From: Mesostigma viride
Taxonomy: Eukaryota > Streptophyta > Mesostigmatophyceae > Mesostigmatales > Mesostigmataceae
Reading direction: 5' to 3'
NCBI GenBank assembly: GCA_009746045.1
Contig: RPFO01000079.1
Span: 192,501-256,500 of the forward strand
DNA length: 64,000 bases
Notes under the pieces: generated by a model
Databases searched by the model: none
The model's input: the letters and a program-made list of their open reading frames with translations, nothing else
Told to the model about the DNA's origin: nothing
In this document: positions 1 to 11,085 of the stretch, in pieces
How positions within the stretch are numbered: position 1 is the stretch's first letter
Layout of the letters: every line of letters starts with the position of its first letter
Position numbers and translations under genes: made by a program

Positions 1-1
1 T

Positions 2-985
2 TTAGCGTCCGTCCCTTGTGGGAGGATGCGAGAACTGCTCACCCTGGACCTGTCGCGTGCCCAAAATGTGAGTAGTACATAGTTTTTCTTTTGTTTCAAA
101 TTTGGGAAGAAGCGATGATAGAATCTATCTATCTAGAAAGGGAGCTGCCCAGGTAATCTTGGTTCTGGTCACTTAGACAACCCTGGTACTTTTATACTCC
201 AACCCTATCTGCCTTTGTTTGTGCTTGCCTGCCCTTGCCTGACGCAGTTTGCCTCGTATCTGCTAGCTTGTGAGGTGCCACCGCCGAGTTGGCCATGCAT
301 ATCGACCAGGACTCTGTATAGGCCTGTACTCTGTACTTCCAAGGCAAGCCTACGCCAGACCTGTACTGGTCCCAGTCAGGCAGACTGATCATGATTGCTG
401 GCAGTACTGGCATGCAGCTGCTGTGCCCTTGGATGTTTCTCACTTGAGCATGGCTGCCGGCATCTGGACATGGTGGCACATGCAGGTACGGTTGGCGGGC
501 ATTGACTGTGACCCGTCAGCGGTGGAGGCTGCGCGCCAGTTGTTGAAGGAGCAGCGGTTCGTCAAGGGCAGTGTGGCGGTGGAATTTGTGGTGCGCGAGG
601 CGGAAGGCGGTTCACGCTCCAAGATGGACGTGCCAGGTGGCCCCTACGATGTGGTCACCAGCATCTGCCTCAACCGTCTGCTGGACGAGCGCGCGCTGCC
701 CACCATCTTCCGCAATGCACATAGCGCGCTCAAGCCGGGCGGCGTGTTTGTGACCGCGCAGGTCGTGGACCCACACGAGTGGCGCATGGAGAACCTCACG
801 CCTTTCTACGTCAACATGCAGGTGTGTGCGCGCACAGTGATGGGGTGGGGATGCATGCCACAGAGCCCGTGTGAAGAACTGGCCACAAATGCCTGCCTGC
901 CTGCCTGCCAGTGCCTGCCCGCCTGCCTGCCTGCCTGCCAGTGCCTGCCCGCCTGCCCGCCTGCCTGCCTACCTGCCAGCCAGTG

Positions 986-1049
<64 letters not shown>

Positions 1050-2091
1050 CCAGCCAGTGCCTGCCCGCCGGCCCGCCCGCCCGCCGGCCCGCCCGCCCGC
1101 CGGCCCGCCGGCCCGCCGGCCCGCCGGCCCGCCGGCCCGCCGGCCCGCCGGCCCGCCGGCCCGCCTGCCCGCCTGCCCGCCTGCCCGCCTGCCCGCCTGC
1201 CCGCCTGCCCGCCTGCCCGCCTGCCCGCCTGCCCGCCTGCCCGCCTGCCCGCCTGCCCGCCTGCCCGCCGGCCGGCCGGCCGGCCGGCCCGCCTGCCTGC
1301 CTGCCCGCCCGCCTGCCTGCCCGCCCGCCCGCCCGCCCGCCTGCCTGCCTGCCTGCCTGCCTGCCCGCCCGCCTGCCCGCCTGCCTGCCCGCCAACCCGC
1401 CGGCCCGCCGGCCCGCCGGCCCGCCGGCCCGCCGGCCCGCCTGCCCGCCTGCCCGCCTGCCCGCCTGCCCGCCTGCCCGCCCATCGTATGCCCGCAGGGT
1501 AAAGAATTCTTGATGTGTATACTGTTCTCGGCGACGTGTATACTTGGCAGAAGTTGTTTAGGGCCTGCTCGTCTCAGTTTACAGTCCTTGGTACAAGGCG
1601 AGTGAGTTCATGATTAGGTTTTACTGCAAACGCTGGGTTAATTGCCCTTTTTTTAATGTCATACAGCACGGGGGGCTTCTTGCTGGCAATGACAGGCGAT
1701 GGCTGTTAAAACTGTTTGTGGGGACTGCATAATAACTTTTGAGTGAGGACGTGTTGGTTTCTCCTGCTGCTCCTGCTGCCTAGTTCTGCTGGTTGGTTGA
1801 TAAACGTTTTGTTTAGTTGTTACTAGCAAGTGCCAACGATCACCTGGAATTACGGTATGCTGACCTTTGTATTCATATGTTGGTGCTTCAAACATCCTAC
1901 ATTTGCAGAGGGTTACCCTTGAAATCGTCGCCGATATATACCTGTTGTATCCTGAACGTACATGCGAAGCCATCATCAAGCAGTTGAAGGATGTTGGATT
2001 TACGGACGTGAAGGAAATACCCAGCTTAACTAGGGTCTTGCCTGTATTTGTGGCCAAGAAGGGACTCGAGGGTCATCCACGCGACGGTTGA
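2..2091 (+). CDS. SAM-dependent (class I) methyltransferase, 5'-partial
   Basis: Three exons are supported: 2-67, 486-821 and 1909-2091, all joined in phase 0 with GT-AG introns (donor GTGAGT at 68; acceptor ATGCAG before 486; donor GTGTGT at 822; acceptor TTTGCAG before 1909). They give 194 visible residues ending at TGA 2089-2091. The first exon reads LASVPCGRMRELLTLDL, the SAM-loop region of a class I fold, although the usual GxGxG loop is here SVPCG. It is followed by GIDCDPSAVEAA (acidic residue after motif I), YDVVTSICLNRLLDE, ALKPGGVFVTAQV and a C-terminal strand VLPVFVAKKG. This is the order expected for a Rossmann methyltransferase. The substrate cannot be told. The second intron (822-1908) is filled by a CCTG/CCCG tandem repeat. 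The start codon and the 5' exons lie left of the window. The methyltransferase call is firm at fold level; the 2-67 exon is inferred from phase and motif continuity. Confidence 0.72.
889..1482. repeat. (CCTG/CCCG)n tetranucleotide array in intron 2 of the methyltransferase
   Basis: About 590 bp of nearly pure CCTG, CCCG and CCGG tetranucleotides organised in blocks (CCTG-rich, then GCCCGCCG-rich, then GCCCGCCT-rich). It lies wholly inside the intron between the exons ending at 821 and starting at 1909. Long Pro/Ala/Cys open frames on both strands are by-products of the repeat. Confidence 0.95.
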
Positions 2092-2561
2092 TTATGCTGT
2101 TGCGAGTACTTGGCAAGTATGTACTTGACAAGCTTGTTATGCATGACAGCAAGACCCATCTTGAATCGTCACAATATCCAAGTGTGTGGCAGGTAACATG
2201 TGTCCAGAATGTGCCTTTTAGGCCCTGAAAAACATGCTATATTTTGCCTGTGTTTTGCCGTAAAATTATTACTAAAATTATGCAAGTTCGCACGTTCTAC
2301 TGCACAGTTTGCCGGATCATTCCGTGCAGTGTGCAACTCGTGGGAAGGATTGGAGTTTACTTTTACCTGCCAGTCTTGCGACAATTTGAGGTTGAGCCCA
2401 CTCAACAGAAACAAAAAAATTCCCAGATGGCAGGGCAGATAGGTGGCCCGTTTATTCACCATTTACCTTGTCTACAATAACTCTTTATGGCTTTTGTATG
2501 GTGGGTTTTATTTATCAACCTTCCTGTGCTAATGAAAATGCCTGGCTATCTTTCAGACGCA

Positions 2562-2566
2562 TGTAA
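2562..2566 (+). other. putative poly(A) signal TGTAA
   Basis: TGTAA, the usual green-algal polyadenylation signal, lies about 470 nt downstream of the methyltransferase stop codon. The motif is short and position is the only support. Confidence 0.3.
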
Positions 2567-2640
2567 TTGTTTGGTGTCCGGATCCCAGCTCTGGAGCCCC
2601 AGGAACACGCCTAACGTCTTGGTGCAGGCAATTAATTAAA

Positions 2641-2751
2641 TTATTAAGTGAGCTTACACCATCCATTCCATCCCATGTTCCCCTCCCACTGAGGACTTAT
2701 GCTCACGTGACGCAGTCACGTGTCTATTAATCAATTAATTATTAAGTGAGC
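2641..2751 (+). mobile_element. solo LINE 3' end with 13-bp target duplication
   Basis: A 13-bp direct repeat TTATTAAGTGAGC (2641-2653 and 2739-2751) flanks only 85 bp. Those 85 bp are the reverse complement of the segment at about 35811-35888 (shared CACGTGAGCATAAGTCCTCA and GGAATGGATGGTGTAAG blocks), which there forms the 3' end of a LINE copy. The insert ends in an AT-rich ATTAATCAATTAATTA tail. This looks like an extreme 5' truncation during target-primed reverse transcription. Confidence 0.65.
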
Positions 2752-2756
2752 CTGCC

Positions 2757-2930
2757 CCGCCATCATGATCTTCCTCGACTTCATGAAGGCTTTTGATTCT
2801 GTCCTCTGGGACGCTCTATTATCAAGGAGACAACCAGCGCAGGCCAGGAATCGGGAGAATCCGGACCATGGTAGCTCGAGCCTGCCGTTATCTTGTCCGC
2901 GTGTTCGAGTCTATAAATTTACAACGCTCT
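2757..2930 (+). mobile_element. LINE reverse-transcriptase fragment (motif A)
   Basis: From 2762 the plus strand reads IMIFLDFMKAFDSVLWDAL, the reverse-transcriptase motif A region (Asp of FLDF plus KAFDSV). Similar peptides occur on the minus strand near 12470, 37480 and 8440. Homology cannot be followed beyond about 2830. Confidence 0.6.
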
Positions 2931-3044
2931 ATTAAAATTAAATTATAACATGTCTCCCTTGAGAGATCATGTAGCACATATTCCTTGCCGGATGGATGGA
3001 GGTGGGCGGAGCCGCGTAATCGAACGAACCTAACTCTAAGCTAT

Positions 3045-5105
3045 CTAGTCTAGAAAAATCCTACCTACACTACGCAGCAAAACGCCCCTTCCTCTTGGGG
3101 GGGGTGGCTTGCCCACAGGGGCTGGCGTGTGAGCCTGGACAATCTTCTGCCACCGCTTCTTGTTCTGCATGGCAGTCCAAAGAAGAGAGAGGGAGTGAAT
3201 GCGGTGTTCAAACTGAGCTGGGACCACTAGGTCGGCCAGCAACATCTGAGTGTAGTTCATGGCAGGTTTGCCTAGCTTCCTGGGAATGTCCTTGGGGCCA
3301 GGCCAGGTCAAGATATGCCGCCCTGGTTGGCCAAGCCGCTGGGGGCCGGCCAGACCGAGGGCGGTGTCGACCTGGCTGGTGCGAGCAAGATGTCCTACAA
3401 ATGCTATCCTACGCTGCCTAATCTCGTCCGAAATACGAGGCATACCCTGATACAAAGACTCTAATGACCTACGCTGGTCAGGGGTCTTCAGCAGCTCAGC
3501 AGAAAGGTGGTCGGCCCCGACCGCCGCGTCGTACCGCAGGCGAGCAAGGGCGCCGTCCAATTCCTTCAAAGTGAAGGGGTGGACGACGTCGTTGGTGGCA
3601 AGGCAGCCCTCCTGCAAGGCGGGGACGTGGTAGTCCGCGGCCGAGGAGGGGGGCGCCTGCGGCGGGGGAGGTCCTGCAACACCGAGACAGGCGGCCCTCT
3701 CGGGGTGAAGCCGCGGGCGCGGGGGGGGGGGCGCGAGCCCCACCTGTCAAGGAAACATTGTGGGCCAACCAGCGGTCAAGGCTGTCAGACCGGCGCCGTG
3801 CCGTCCCCCGTGTGCTCCACCGGGGTGCGCTGCCGCCGGCCGCCGAGCCGGTCGAGGTGGTACCACATGTCCTTGCCCTGATTGCGGGCTTGGCAGGCCT
3901 TGGCATCTGCGATGAACTGGGCCGCCTCAGCGTCCTGAGCGTGCTCGTAGGCCTCCACAAGGGCGGCCTTGAGCACCGGTTTCTGCAGCGGGTCCCGGTT
4001 ACGCTTGAGGCGGTGCCGGGCGGCCAAGACCTTGGGGTCCTGGCGGTAGAGCAGGCCGGGGCGGCGGCGGGGCATGACCGGCAGGGGCCGGGCCGCCAGC
4101 AACAGGGTGCGGGCCGCAAAGCCCGCAAAAATGGCGGCGTTGGGAGCACCCGTGTCCAGCTCGTTGACGTCCGCCCGGGCGTCCAGGGCCGACAGGTACT
4201 CCAGTTGGCACCGGTTCCGCTCGTGCTCAGCGCGTCCGTCCAGTCGTCAGGATCTCCCCGGACCGCCGGGGCGTAGAGCAGACCAGTCGGGGGGGGCCAC
4301 TGGGGCGCGGCGCGCGGGGACATGGAACCGAAGCCAAATGGTCGCGAGCACCAACCGGTGGCCAGAGCACACCGTGGGCGTGTCGAAGTTACACTCGGGT
4401 GTCCAGAACCGAAGTGCACCTGGGCTGCCGTACCACCACGTAGTCCAGACAGGCCTGACGGCCGTTAGCCGCCCCGAAAAGTGACCAAGTCCTGTGAGGG
4501 ACGTTGGAAGTGGCAGTTGACAGCAACCATCCCGCTATCCCGCAAAAAGGCAGAAAACACCTGGGAGTGTTGTCGTTAGCAGCCGTGCTGGTAGGCGCAA
4601 AGCGACTGCCAGCAGTGCCCACGGGGAGCGTGGTGTTGGCGTCGAGCAGCATAACCAAAAAGTGGCGGGCCAGGGTGGCCCCCTCAAGGCTATGCAAGTC
4701 CACGAAGAACTTCTGGCGTTCCAACTCAGGTAGACCTCTATGGGGTGCGTAGCCCACCCCAACCGTGAGGTGCAGGTGTTTAGACCGCCCCTCGACTGAG
4801 GTGAAATGTGCCACCACTGATAAGGCGTGGGCTTAGAAACTTAAGCGTGCTGAGGCTGGCAACTGCCAGCGGCGAACACAAAAGGCCAACACCACCTTGG
4901 CCTGGCGTCCCACCGCCAGCGAAGTAAAAACGCCAACCGCCTGCCAGGCGATCAGTGCGCACCGTGCCAAATGGCACCGTGCGACGATGCATGCTCCTGC
5001 ATGCCTAGAATAGACACACAATGGGCCACGCAAAAGGCAACGAGCTCCGCTACCCGGTAGCTATGGTCGCCATCTGCTAGCAATGTGCGTGCGTTAAAGG
5101 TTGCG
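3045..5105 (-). pseudogene. LINE ORF2 remnant: endonuclease present, most of the RT deleted
   Basis: The minus strand from about 5105 reads TFNARTLLADGDHSYRVAEL and ILGMQEH, the N-terminus of an APE-like endonuclease. It continues with HLHLTVGVGYAPH, FLVMLLDANTTLP (the D-x-N motif) and RQACLDYVVVRQ. A linker follows (about 4100-3785). The reverse transcriptase then begins as FTLKELDGALARLRYDAAVG and jumps, in frame, at about 3490-3480 to the post-RT block RRSLESLYQGMPRISDEIRQ and RRIAFVGHLARTSQ, ending at 3045. The palm domain with its catalytic Asp residues is missing. Frameshifts separate the endonuclease blocks. This is a dead copy. Confidence 0.72.
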
Positions 5106-5504
5106 AGGACCAAGGATGCCTGCTGGCCCAACAGCTAGGGGAGAATAGCGACGGGTGATGGGGGTGGATGCAGCGGGGGGTGGGGGTGGTGATGGAGCGG
5201 TCGAGGGAATGGAAACGGAATAGTGCTTTTCATCGCATTTATTTTGTCCTGCAGGCGTAGGATGCGAGCCTGCCGCCTGCTCTGCGTATTCGGGGCCGGA
5301 AGGCGCAAATATGCAGAGGCGTAGAAAATCTAGCATGCGTTGGGTGTTGCTAATATTACTGCTGAGAGCTGTCGTTCTAGCCCGAGATACCGGCACCACC
5401 ATGTGTCTCAGTCGACTGTTAGGTCGATGCATGGTAGTGGAACGGGGGACTATTTAGAGGCTGTTCCTGAAGCCTGTTAGCCGCGAGCCGACAAGTGGGG
5501 TTGT

Positions 5505-6520
5505 CTACCTACTGGCACCACCAGGGGCAGCACGTTTCTTGGACTCACCACGAGACTCCACACCCGTGGTCTTAATCTCAACACTGTGAAAGAAGGCAGC
5601 AAAGCGACCATCCGACTTCAGACGCATCTGCACACGCTTCCCCCCCGGTACGTACCCCTTCCTTTTCTCCATGACCTTCTCGTGATTCCAAAGCTTGCTC
5701 CTTGCCGCCAGCTTTGCAGGGGTGTAGTCCTCGTCCATGCTGATGAGGGTGTCCTAAGTTGAGCAGGCGACGGGCGCCCATGACCCGTTTCTGGTCGTTC
5801 ACGGTGGCCATGGTGACCAAAACCAGGCCAGCTGGGCCTGGCAGGCGAATGGCCCTGTCAACTGTCACAGTGATGCAGTGATGCGCAGCTGAAGCAACCC
5901 CAACTGAAGAACGCGGGGCCCCGGCCGCAAGGCCTCGGTAAGTGCGTGTGCGGTGTCATGCTCGCCCTTCTCAAAGTTCTTGAGAATGATATTGCGTTGT
6001 CTGAGCTGAGCCACATAATTTCAGTGACGCGACTGCGATGGCAGCCGTCTTAGCCGCCTGGGCGACTATGGCATCCAGGTTCTTCCCCGCCGCGTCCGCG
6101 AACGTGACCCGATGGGGGGGGGAGGTGGCCATGGCCGCCTTTAATTCCAGCAATGTGGCTTGGGTGGCAGCAGAGGCAGCAGCCATAGTAGACTTGAGCG
6201 CACCGTGCACAGACTTGAGCTCAGAGGTGAGCGACTGCTGCATGCCACGCAGCAGCTCAGTGGGGTCGGCTGCGCCGGCAGGGGTGTTGGCGTCGGCCGT
6301 GGTGTCGGATGCGTCAGCGATGGTCGCCAGCGGGTTGCAGAGTTCAGGGCAGCATGTTACTGCGGCAGGAAGTGCGTTGCAGGTCATCGTCCCATTTCAG
6401 CCACTCCGGCGCTGGGCCGTCAGGCACAGCCGCGCCGGTGTTGGGATGGCGGATGATGTCGTCGGCGTCGTATCGGAATTTGAGGATTTGTTGCACGTCG
6501 GCGAGCGCCATGGTGAAAAA
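5505..6520 (-). pseudogene. LINE ORF1 remnant
   Basis: The minus strand contains, in several frames, MALADVQQILKFRYDADDII (near 6510), a helical segment LRGMQQSLTSELKSVHGALK followed by VTFADAAGKNLDAIVAQAAK, an RNA-binding-like segment with NIILKNFEKGEHDTA in a shifted frame (near 5980-5930), then QKRVMGARRLLNLGHPHQHG and LAARSKLWNHEKVMEKRKGY. This order (coiled coil, RRM-like core, basic C-terminus) matches L1-type ORF1 proteins and the better copy at 42003-38718. The frame is broken at least three times. Confidence 0.55.
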
Positions 6521-7029
6521 TGCCGCAAGGTCGGCCGGTTGCAGGCGGGTTCCGAGGCTTGTATATTTGGTTAAATCAGACGGTGGAGGCGGTACGTGGG
6601 GTGGCAGGCGCGGTGTTAGCCTCGGCGTCCATGGAAGTGGCTTCCGTGGTGCGCGGTTTCTTGTGATCGAGCGGTGGTAGCGGTGTCGGCGGAATGGCTG
6701 GCTTCCTCAAGAAGGTCGTCGAATCATGGCGCGCCGGGTTTCCTGGGCGGCAGGTGTTGTTTGGGCCTCCATATGTAGCTACGAGTAATATTACGTATGC
6801 TATGTCGGGGTCGCAGGTGTGCTATTCACAGGTGGAATGCCGCCATATCGAGTCGAAAATAGTGATATCTGCTGGGCAGGCCGATGTCAGTAACGTACTA
6901 AATCGGGGGCGATAGCTGCAGGAAATTATACCAGCATGTTCGTCGTCAAAAGTCTGACGAGTCGAATGCACTAAATCCGACTAAATTTCATGGTCTGAGT
7001 CGAAAGTTATGAGCATTCTCGGCAGCCCG

Positions 7030-8033
7030 GCCTAGCTTGGCAAATTTTCGCGGGCAAAAAACCCAAGGTTACGGCCCGTATACTCTCTATGGGCGCTCTA
7101 TGGTGGGCTGTCCTTGCTCGCGCTCGCGTCCCCACTCCCCTGATTACCGTCATCCGCGCACGCTGTATGAGGGATCGACCACTTCGCGGTGCGCGCACTC
7201 AACACGGCTTTACCCCGCCATGTCCACTGCAGATCGGCGTCTGGCAGGGTTGCGTCCTGTCACTGTACCTGTTTATTATGGTAGTGGATTATGTTATGCG
7301 CCAGGCACGTGCTCGCTTTGCTAGCATTGCAGGCCGTGCCGGCGTGCCCCTGGCCTAGCGATCACGAACGAGCTTGGGGAAGGGGGGCCGACTAACAAGC
7401 AGAATTTACTAGCTGACCTCATTTATGCCAACGACATCACGCTCATCGAGAAGCCGGAGTCTGCCCAACTGTGGCTGGACTGCCTGGCGCTCGAGGCTCG
7501 GGCGGTTGATCTAGAAATCAGCCTCAAAACGGAGGCCCTGGCCCTCGGCATGGCAGGGCCCCCACCCACACTCCGCCTCTTAGACGACACCGAGGTCAAC
7601 TGCCCTATACTTAATCAGGCCGCTTCAAGCTGCTCGGCAGTTGGCTTCCCGACTGCGAGGACGACCTGACGATACGGATCGGCATGGCGTGGGCGCAACT
7701 CCATGACCACCGCCGCTGGTGGAGGAACGCCGCCCTACATAGGCGAGCACCGCAAGCGCATCTTCAAGGTCCTCGTCCTAGCTCACGGTGCTTACGTATG
7801 GCGCCGAGGCATGGACACTCACGGACACACTGCATGGCGGCCAAGCTATGTAGACGGCACGGTTTACAGGATGCTCCGACAGGTCCTGAATGTAGGGTTA
7901 ATTCCAAGCATAGGTCATTAGAGTCTTTGTATCGGCCCTGTGCACATGGTATGCCTCGCATTTCGGACGAGATACTAGGCAGCTTAGGATAGCATTTGTA
8001 GGAGATCTTGCTCGCACAATCCCCCCCACGCGC
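7030..8033 (+). mobile_element. LINE RT fragment (palm, thumb and start of C-terminal block)
   Basis: The plus strand encodes GVWQGCVLSLYLFIMVVDYV, then LLADLIYANDITLIEKPESA (the YADD catalytic box, here YAND), then LALGMAGPPPTLRLLDDTEV, a thumb region near 7660-7900, and finally the start of the post-RT block (SLESLY near 7919, GMPRISDEI near 7949). At 8034 it is cut by the foldback repeat. Frameshifts are present. The Asp-to-Asn change in the catalytic box alone would inactivate it. Confidence 0.7.
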
Positions 8034-8159
8034 TTGAATAGCTTAATTTAGCTATTACTTTTTGTGAGTCGACACTTGTGTAAGTTGACGCACATCCTGC
8101 GCAGGATGTGCATCAACTTAGTGTCGACGCATAAAAAGTAATACCTAAAAGCTATTCAA
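8034..8159. repeat. foldback / MITE-like inverted repeat with no loop
   Basis: The arms 8034-8100 and 8101-8159 are inverted copies of each other, with the centre exactly between 8100 and 8101 (CACATCCTGC/GCAGGATGTG). Both arms carry TTGAATAGCTT at the outer end, then TATTACTTTTT, GTCGACACT and AAGTTGA. Arm identity is high, with a few indels. It sits at the truncation point of the LINE fragment at 7030-8033. No ORF is present. Confidence 0.85.
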
Positions 8160-8395
8160 CTGCCGTTTGGAGGGGGCAAGGGTGGGTGGTGCCATACGAC
8201 GTACGGACTGATCGTGCCATAGATCGACCCCTCATACAACTCATGCGGAGCCGGCACGTTGTGCAGCAACCAACGGCTTGGGAACCCGGCCGGTAGAGGG
8301 CAAGTATATTCCTAAGGGCGTGTTAGCGTTGGCTTTGTTTATTTTTACGTGGGTGCCTTTCCTCTGATGTAAGTATTTATATTTTCTAGTATATT
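8160..8395. other. interelement sequence without recognisable content
   Basis: No coding or repeat signature is recognised apart from a duplicated AGTATATTCCTAAGG motif at about 8301 and 8389. Confidence 0.4.
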
Positions 8396-8399
8396 CCTA

Positions 8400-8830
8400 A
8401 GGGGCAGGCCAGAATACTGAGTCAAAGGCCTTGAGATAATCCACGATCGAAGAAGACAAAGTGGACAGGGTACAATACTCACCCGGGCTCAGCCGCCACA
8501 CTTCCTCCACAAGCCGGCGTACGTGCAGCAAAGACCGACGGCCATAACAGTATTACGGCCGCGGCGGAAGCCCATCCGGGTCTGCGCTATATAAGTGCTC
8601 ATCTAAGGCAAGCCGGACGACCATCCTCATAGAAACCTTTGGCGCACTGAGCGCTTACTAGCACACGCGAGGAGACCAGCGTGACCTCACCGGTGAGCTG
8701 CTCAACCGACTGCAAGGGGCGAGCACTGATAACAAGCCTGAATCGCACCCTGACCTGGAGCATCACCACTAGAAGACGCCAACCTTTCTCATCAACATGC
8801 TCCTGCACCTCCACCTCAAGGGAGCATGCC
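8400..8830 (-). mobile_element. LINE RT N-terminal fragment
   Basis: Minus-strand reading near 8450-8405 gives IVDYLKAFDSVFWPA, reverse-transcriptase motif A. The adjoining 8814-8599 frame (RFRLVISARPLQSVEQLTG) lies where RT motifs 1-2 are expected. The frame is broken and no catalytic YADD box follows. Confidence 0.5.
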
Positions 8831-9075
8831 CAATTGCCCAGCGCTTACCGTACGGTGATGCTCCTCACACGCCAAGGATATCCATGCGATGGGCGATGCA
8901 GAATGCCACGATCTCAGCCATGCGATGAACGGCATTTGCGACTCCATTGCAATTAAGTGATCTAGGCTGCTAGTAGGGCACTTAGCTCGCACCAACCAGA
9001 CCTGTAGACACCTCACGTCAGTGGCCCCCCCGCGGGGCTGCGCCCAGCTCAGCCTGGCCGGCACCTCCTAATTAC

Positions 9076-9480
9076 GTGGGCCGGGCCCAGCAATGCTCGC
9101 CGCCGCAAGGCCCGCACCTTCAAAGAACAGCTAGTCGAAGACATGGGGGGGCTAGGCCTCTCCGTGATTTGGAACAAGATGATGGACAAGGCCAAGTGGG
9201 CCCAGGTCATAGAGGACAACGACCCCCCTCCCGTGGGGAAGCGCCCGCGTGTGCAAACATTATTACGGCAAGCACGCCAGACAGGTCCCCTAGGGTAGAG
9301 AGCTTAGACTAGAGTTGGCTTGATGTTGTACTGATATAGATTAGACCGGTAGGATTGTTTAATTGCATCCATCCATCCATCCATCCATCGGGGTTAATGC
9401 TCTGTGACTCCCCAACGGGAGCACGAGTCTAATTAATTAATGAATGAATGAATGAATTAATTAATTAATTAATTAATTGC
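9076..9480 (+). mobile_element. LINE 3' end (+ strand) with tetranucleotide tail
   Basis: One plus-strand frame reads TFKEQLVEDMGGLGLSVIWN then KAKWAQVIEDNDPPPVGKRP. This parallels the C-terminus of the minus-strand copies (KKRWQKIVQAHTPAPVGKPP). It is followed by (TCCA)n at 9368-9388, a CTCCCCAACGGGAG hairpin at 9409-9422 and an (ATTA/ATGA)n tail at 9432-9478, as expected for a LINE 3' terminus. Confidence 0.65.
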
Positions 9481-10410
9481 GAGTGATCAGTGTCCACAGG
9501 TAGGCCATGAGCATTGAAAGAAGCGATGCCAAGCGTGGTGCGCTGGCCAAGTAGCGCCTGGCAGGGCACTGTTGCGCCGCGCATTGGGCCAGACTGATTG
9601 CCTGAGGTTGATGGGGGGGTAGGGTGCTGAGATGGGCTAGTAAGGGTTTGACACGGAAGGGGCTGGGGGTGGCTGGGAAGCTGGGGGAGGGTGGGAAGGG
9701 TTTGGCGCGGAGCCGGGGGAGGTGGCTAGGCAGCGGGGGCCGGGAGGGCGGGAAGGGTTTGGCGCGCGGAGGTGGGGGGGACTGGGCAGCGGGGGGACTG
9801 GGGGATGAGGGGTCAAGAAAGTGGCCGGGGTTACTAGGCGGGGACATTGGGGTGGAGCTAGGCTGGGAGAGCGCTACCGGAAATAGTGCTTTTGATTGCA
9901 TTAAGCTTAATCTGAGTGCAAGTGGCGCATGCGATGTCACCACCTACTCGTGGCAGCCAGGCGGGGGGACTGCGCTCCACGTTGCACAAGCTAGGCGGCC
10001 ATCGAGCCGTTCAAGCTGGCGTAGCCGGGAAGCGGTGAATAACTTGGCGTGCGTGGCGTGCTGGCGTCCCCATGCGCTGACTCAAGCACCGATCGAGTCA
10101 GGCGCGAGGACATGCGGTCCGGAAAGGAAGACAGCCGCGAGCCGCGAAGCTGATTTGAACGCCGCTCCACTTCCTCTATAGGTGCTATCTGCCGGCGGGG
10201 CGACGCCAAGGGCTGGCCGGGAGGGGGATAGGCCTGTCCATTAATGAAGACGACGAAGTCTTGGACGGGTCACAGTGCCGCCAACAGACGTGCATGCGAC
10301 ACGGATCAGCCTTAGTAGCAGCTTGAAGTGAGGAACGGGCCAGTGCTTGAACATCTGGCCGGGCAAGAGCGGCTTTCTCTGCGAGTCACCTACTCCTTGA
10401 AGTCCTCATC
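9481..10410. other. non-genic, G-rich degenerate repeat
   Basis: 9632-9830 contains three degenerate copies of a roughly 54-bp G-rich unit built around GGGAAGGGTTTGGCGCG. The Pro-rich minus-strand frame here reflects that repeat. Nothing else is recognised up to the ORF1-like remnant. Confidence 0.4.
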
Positions 10411-10414
10411 GAGG

Positions 10415-11085
10415 CTAATGTGCGTACCATGCAGCTCCTTGCGGGCCGTCAATTAGACAGCCAGCTTGCCGTTTACATAAGCCATGCATGGTCACCACGA
10501 CAGGCCCAGTGGGACCACCGACGCGTGCTGCGCGCTCAACCCGGACGAGGTGCTCGAGCCCCAGCTTGCCCAAGAATGCAGGGCCCTTGATGCTGTCCAG
10601 GACTGATGCATCAGTCTCATGCAACTGCCACAAGAGAGCGCGAAGCCTTCGGGAAGTTCCAAACCACGATCCGACTGAGTGTTGCGGATTGCAGCGCTGG
10701 TCTTTTTGCTTGAGAACAGCAGCAGCGCCAGACTCGGCAGCTTTCTTGAAAAGTTCCTGGAGATCTGCAAGGGTCGAGCTGCTTGGTTGCAGCAGCGTAG
10801 CTTTAATTGGCGGCAGGCTGCTCGTGAGACGGGCCAGAGAAGCCTGCAGCGCGTGAAGGGTGGCACGATCTCGACTCCTCGCACTGGGCAGTGATAGCCG
10901 CAATCTGAGCCTCCATGGGTTTGAAGCTCTCTTGGATACTTCAAGAAAATTTTTCTTGCAATTATTAATCGTGGCAAGGCGCGACTCAGGGTTTTTGGAG
11001 TCGACCGAGGTGCTGCCGGAGTGGGCAAAAGATGCGACAGCCACGAGGTTGGAGTCGGAACTCGGAACACTGATAGCAGCTGCAT
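10415..11085 (-). pseudogene. LINE ORF1-like remnant
   Basis: The minus strand has a 209-codon open stretch with helical and Ala/Leu/Lys-rich segments (LHALQASLARLTSSLPPIKA, LADLQELFKKAAESGAAAVL) and, in other frames, further similar pieces. Composition and its position upstream (in minus orientation) of LINE debris suggest an ORF1. No diagnostic RNA-binding core is clear, so this is tentative. Confidence 0.35.

Larger units (their letters stand above)
2930..6690 (-). mobile_element. LINE (non-LTR retrotransposon), ORF1 plus internally deleted ORF2
   Basis: Reading 5' to 3' on the minus strand: a degenerate ORF1 (about 6520-5510), an APE-type endonuclease region (about 5105-4390), then an ORF2 remnant ending at 3045, and finally a 3' tail with a CTCCCTTGAGAG hairpin and an AT-rich stretch (about 2965-2930). 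Several frameshifts and stops make the copy non-functional. The C-terminal block RRIAFVGHLARTSQ is shared with the copy at 12830-13526, and the endonuclease opening TFNARTLLADGD is typical of LINE ORF2. The exact 5' end is uncertain. Confidence 0.75.

Noticed and set aside
270-1605. Long open frames rich in Pro, Ala and Cys on both strands
   Set aside because: They run through the CCTG/CCCG tetranucleotide array. The real exons are only 486-821 and 1909-2091.
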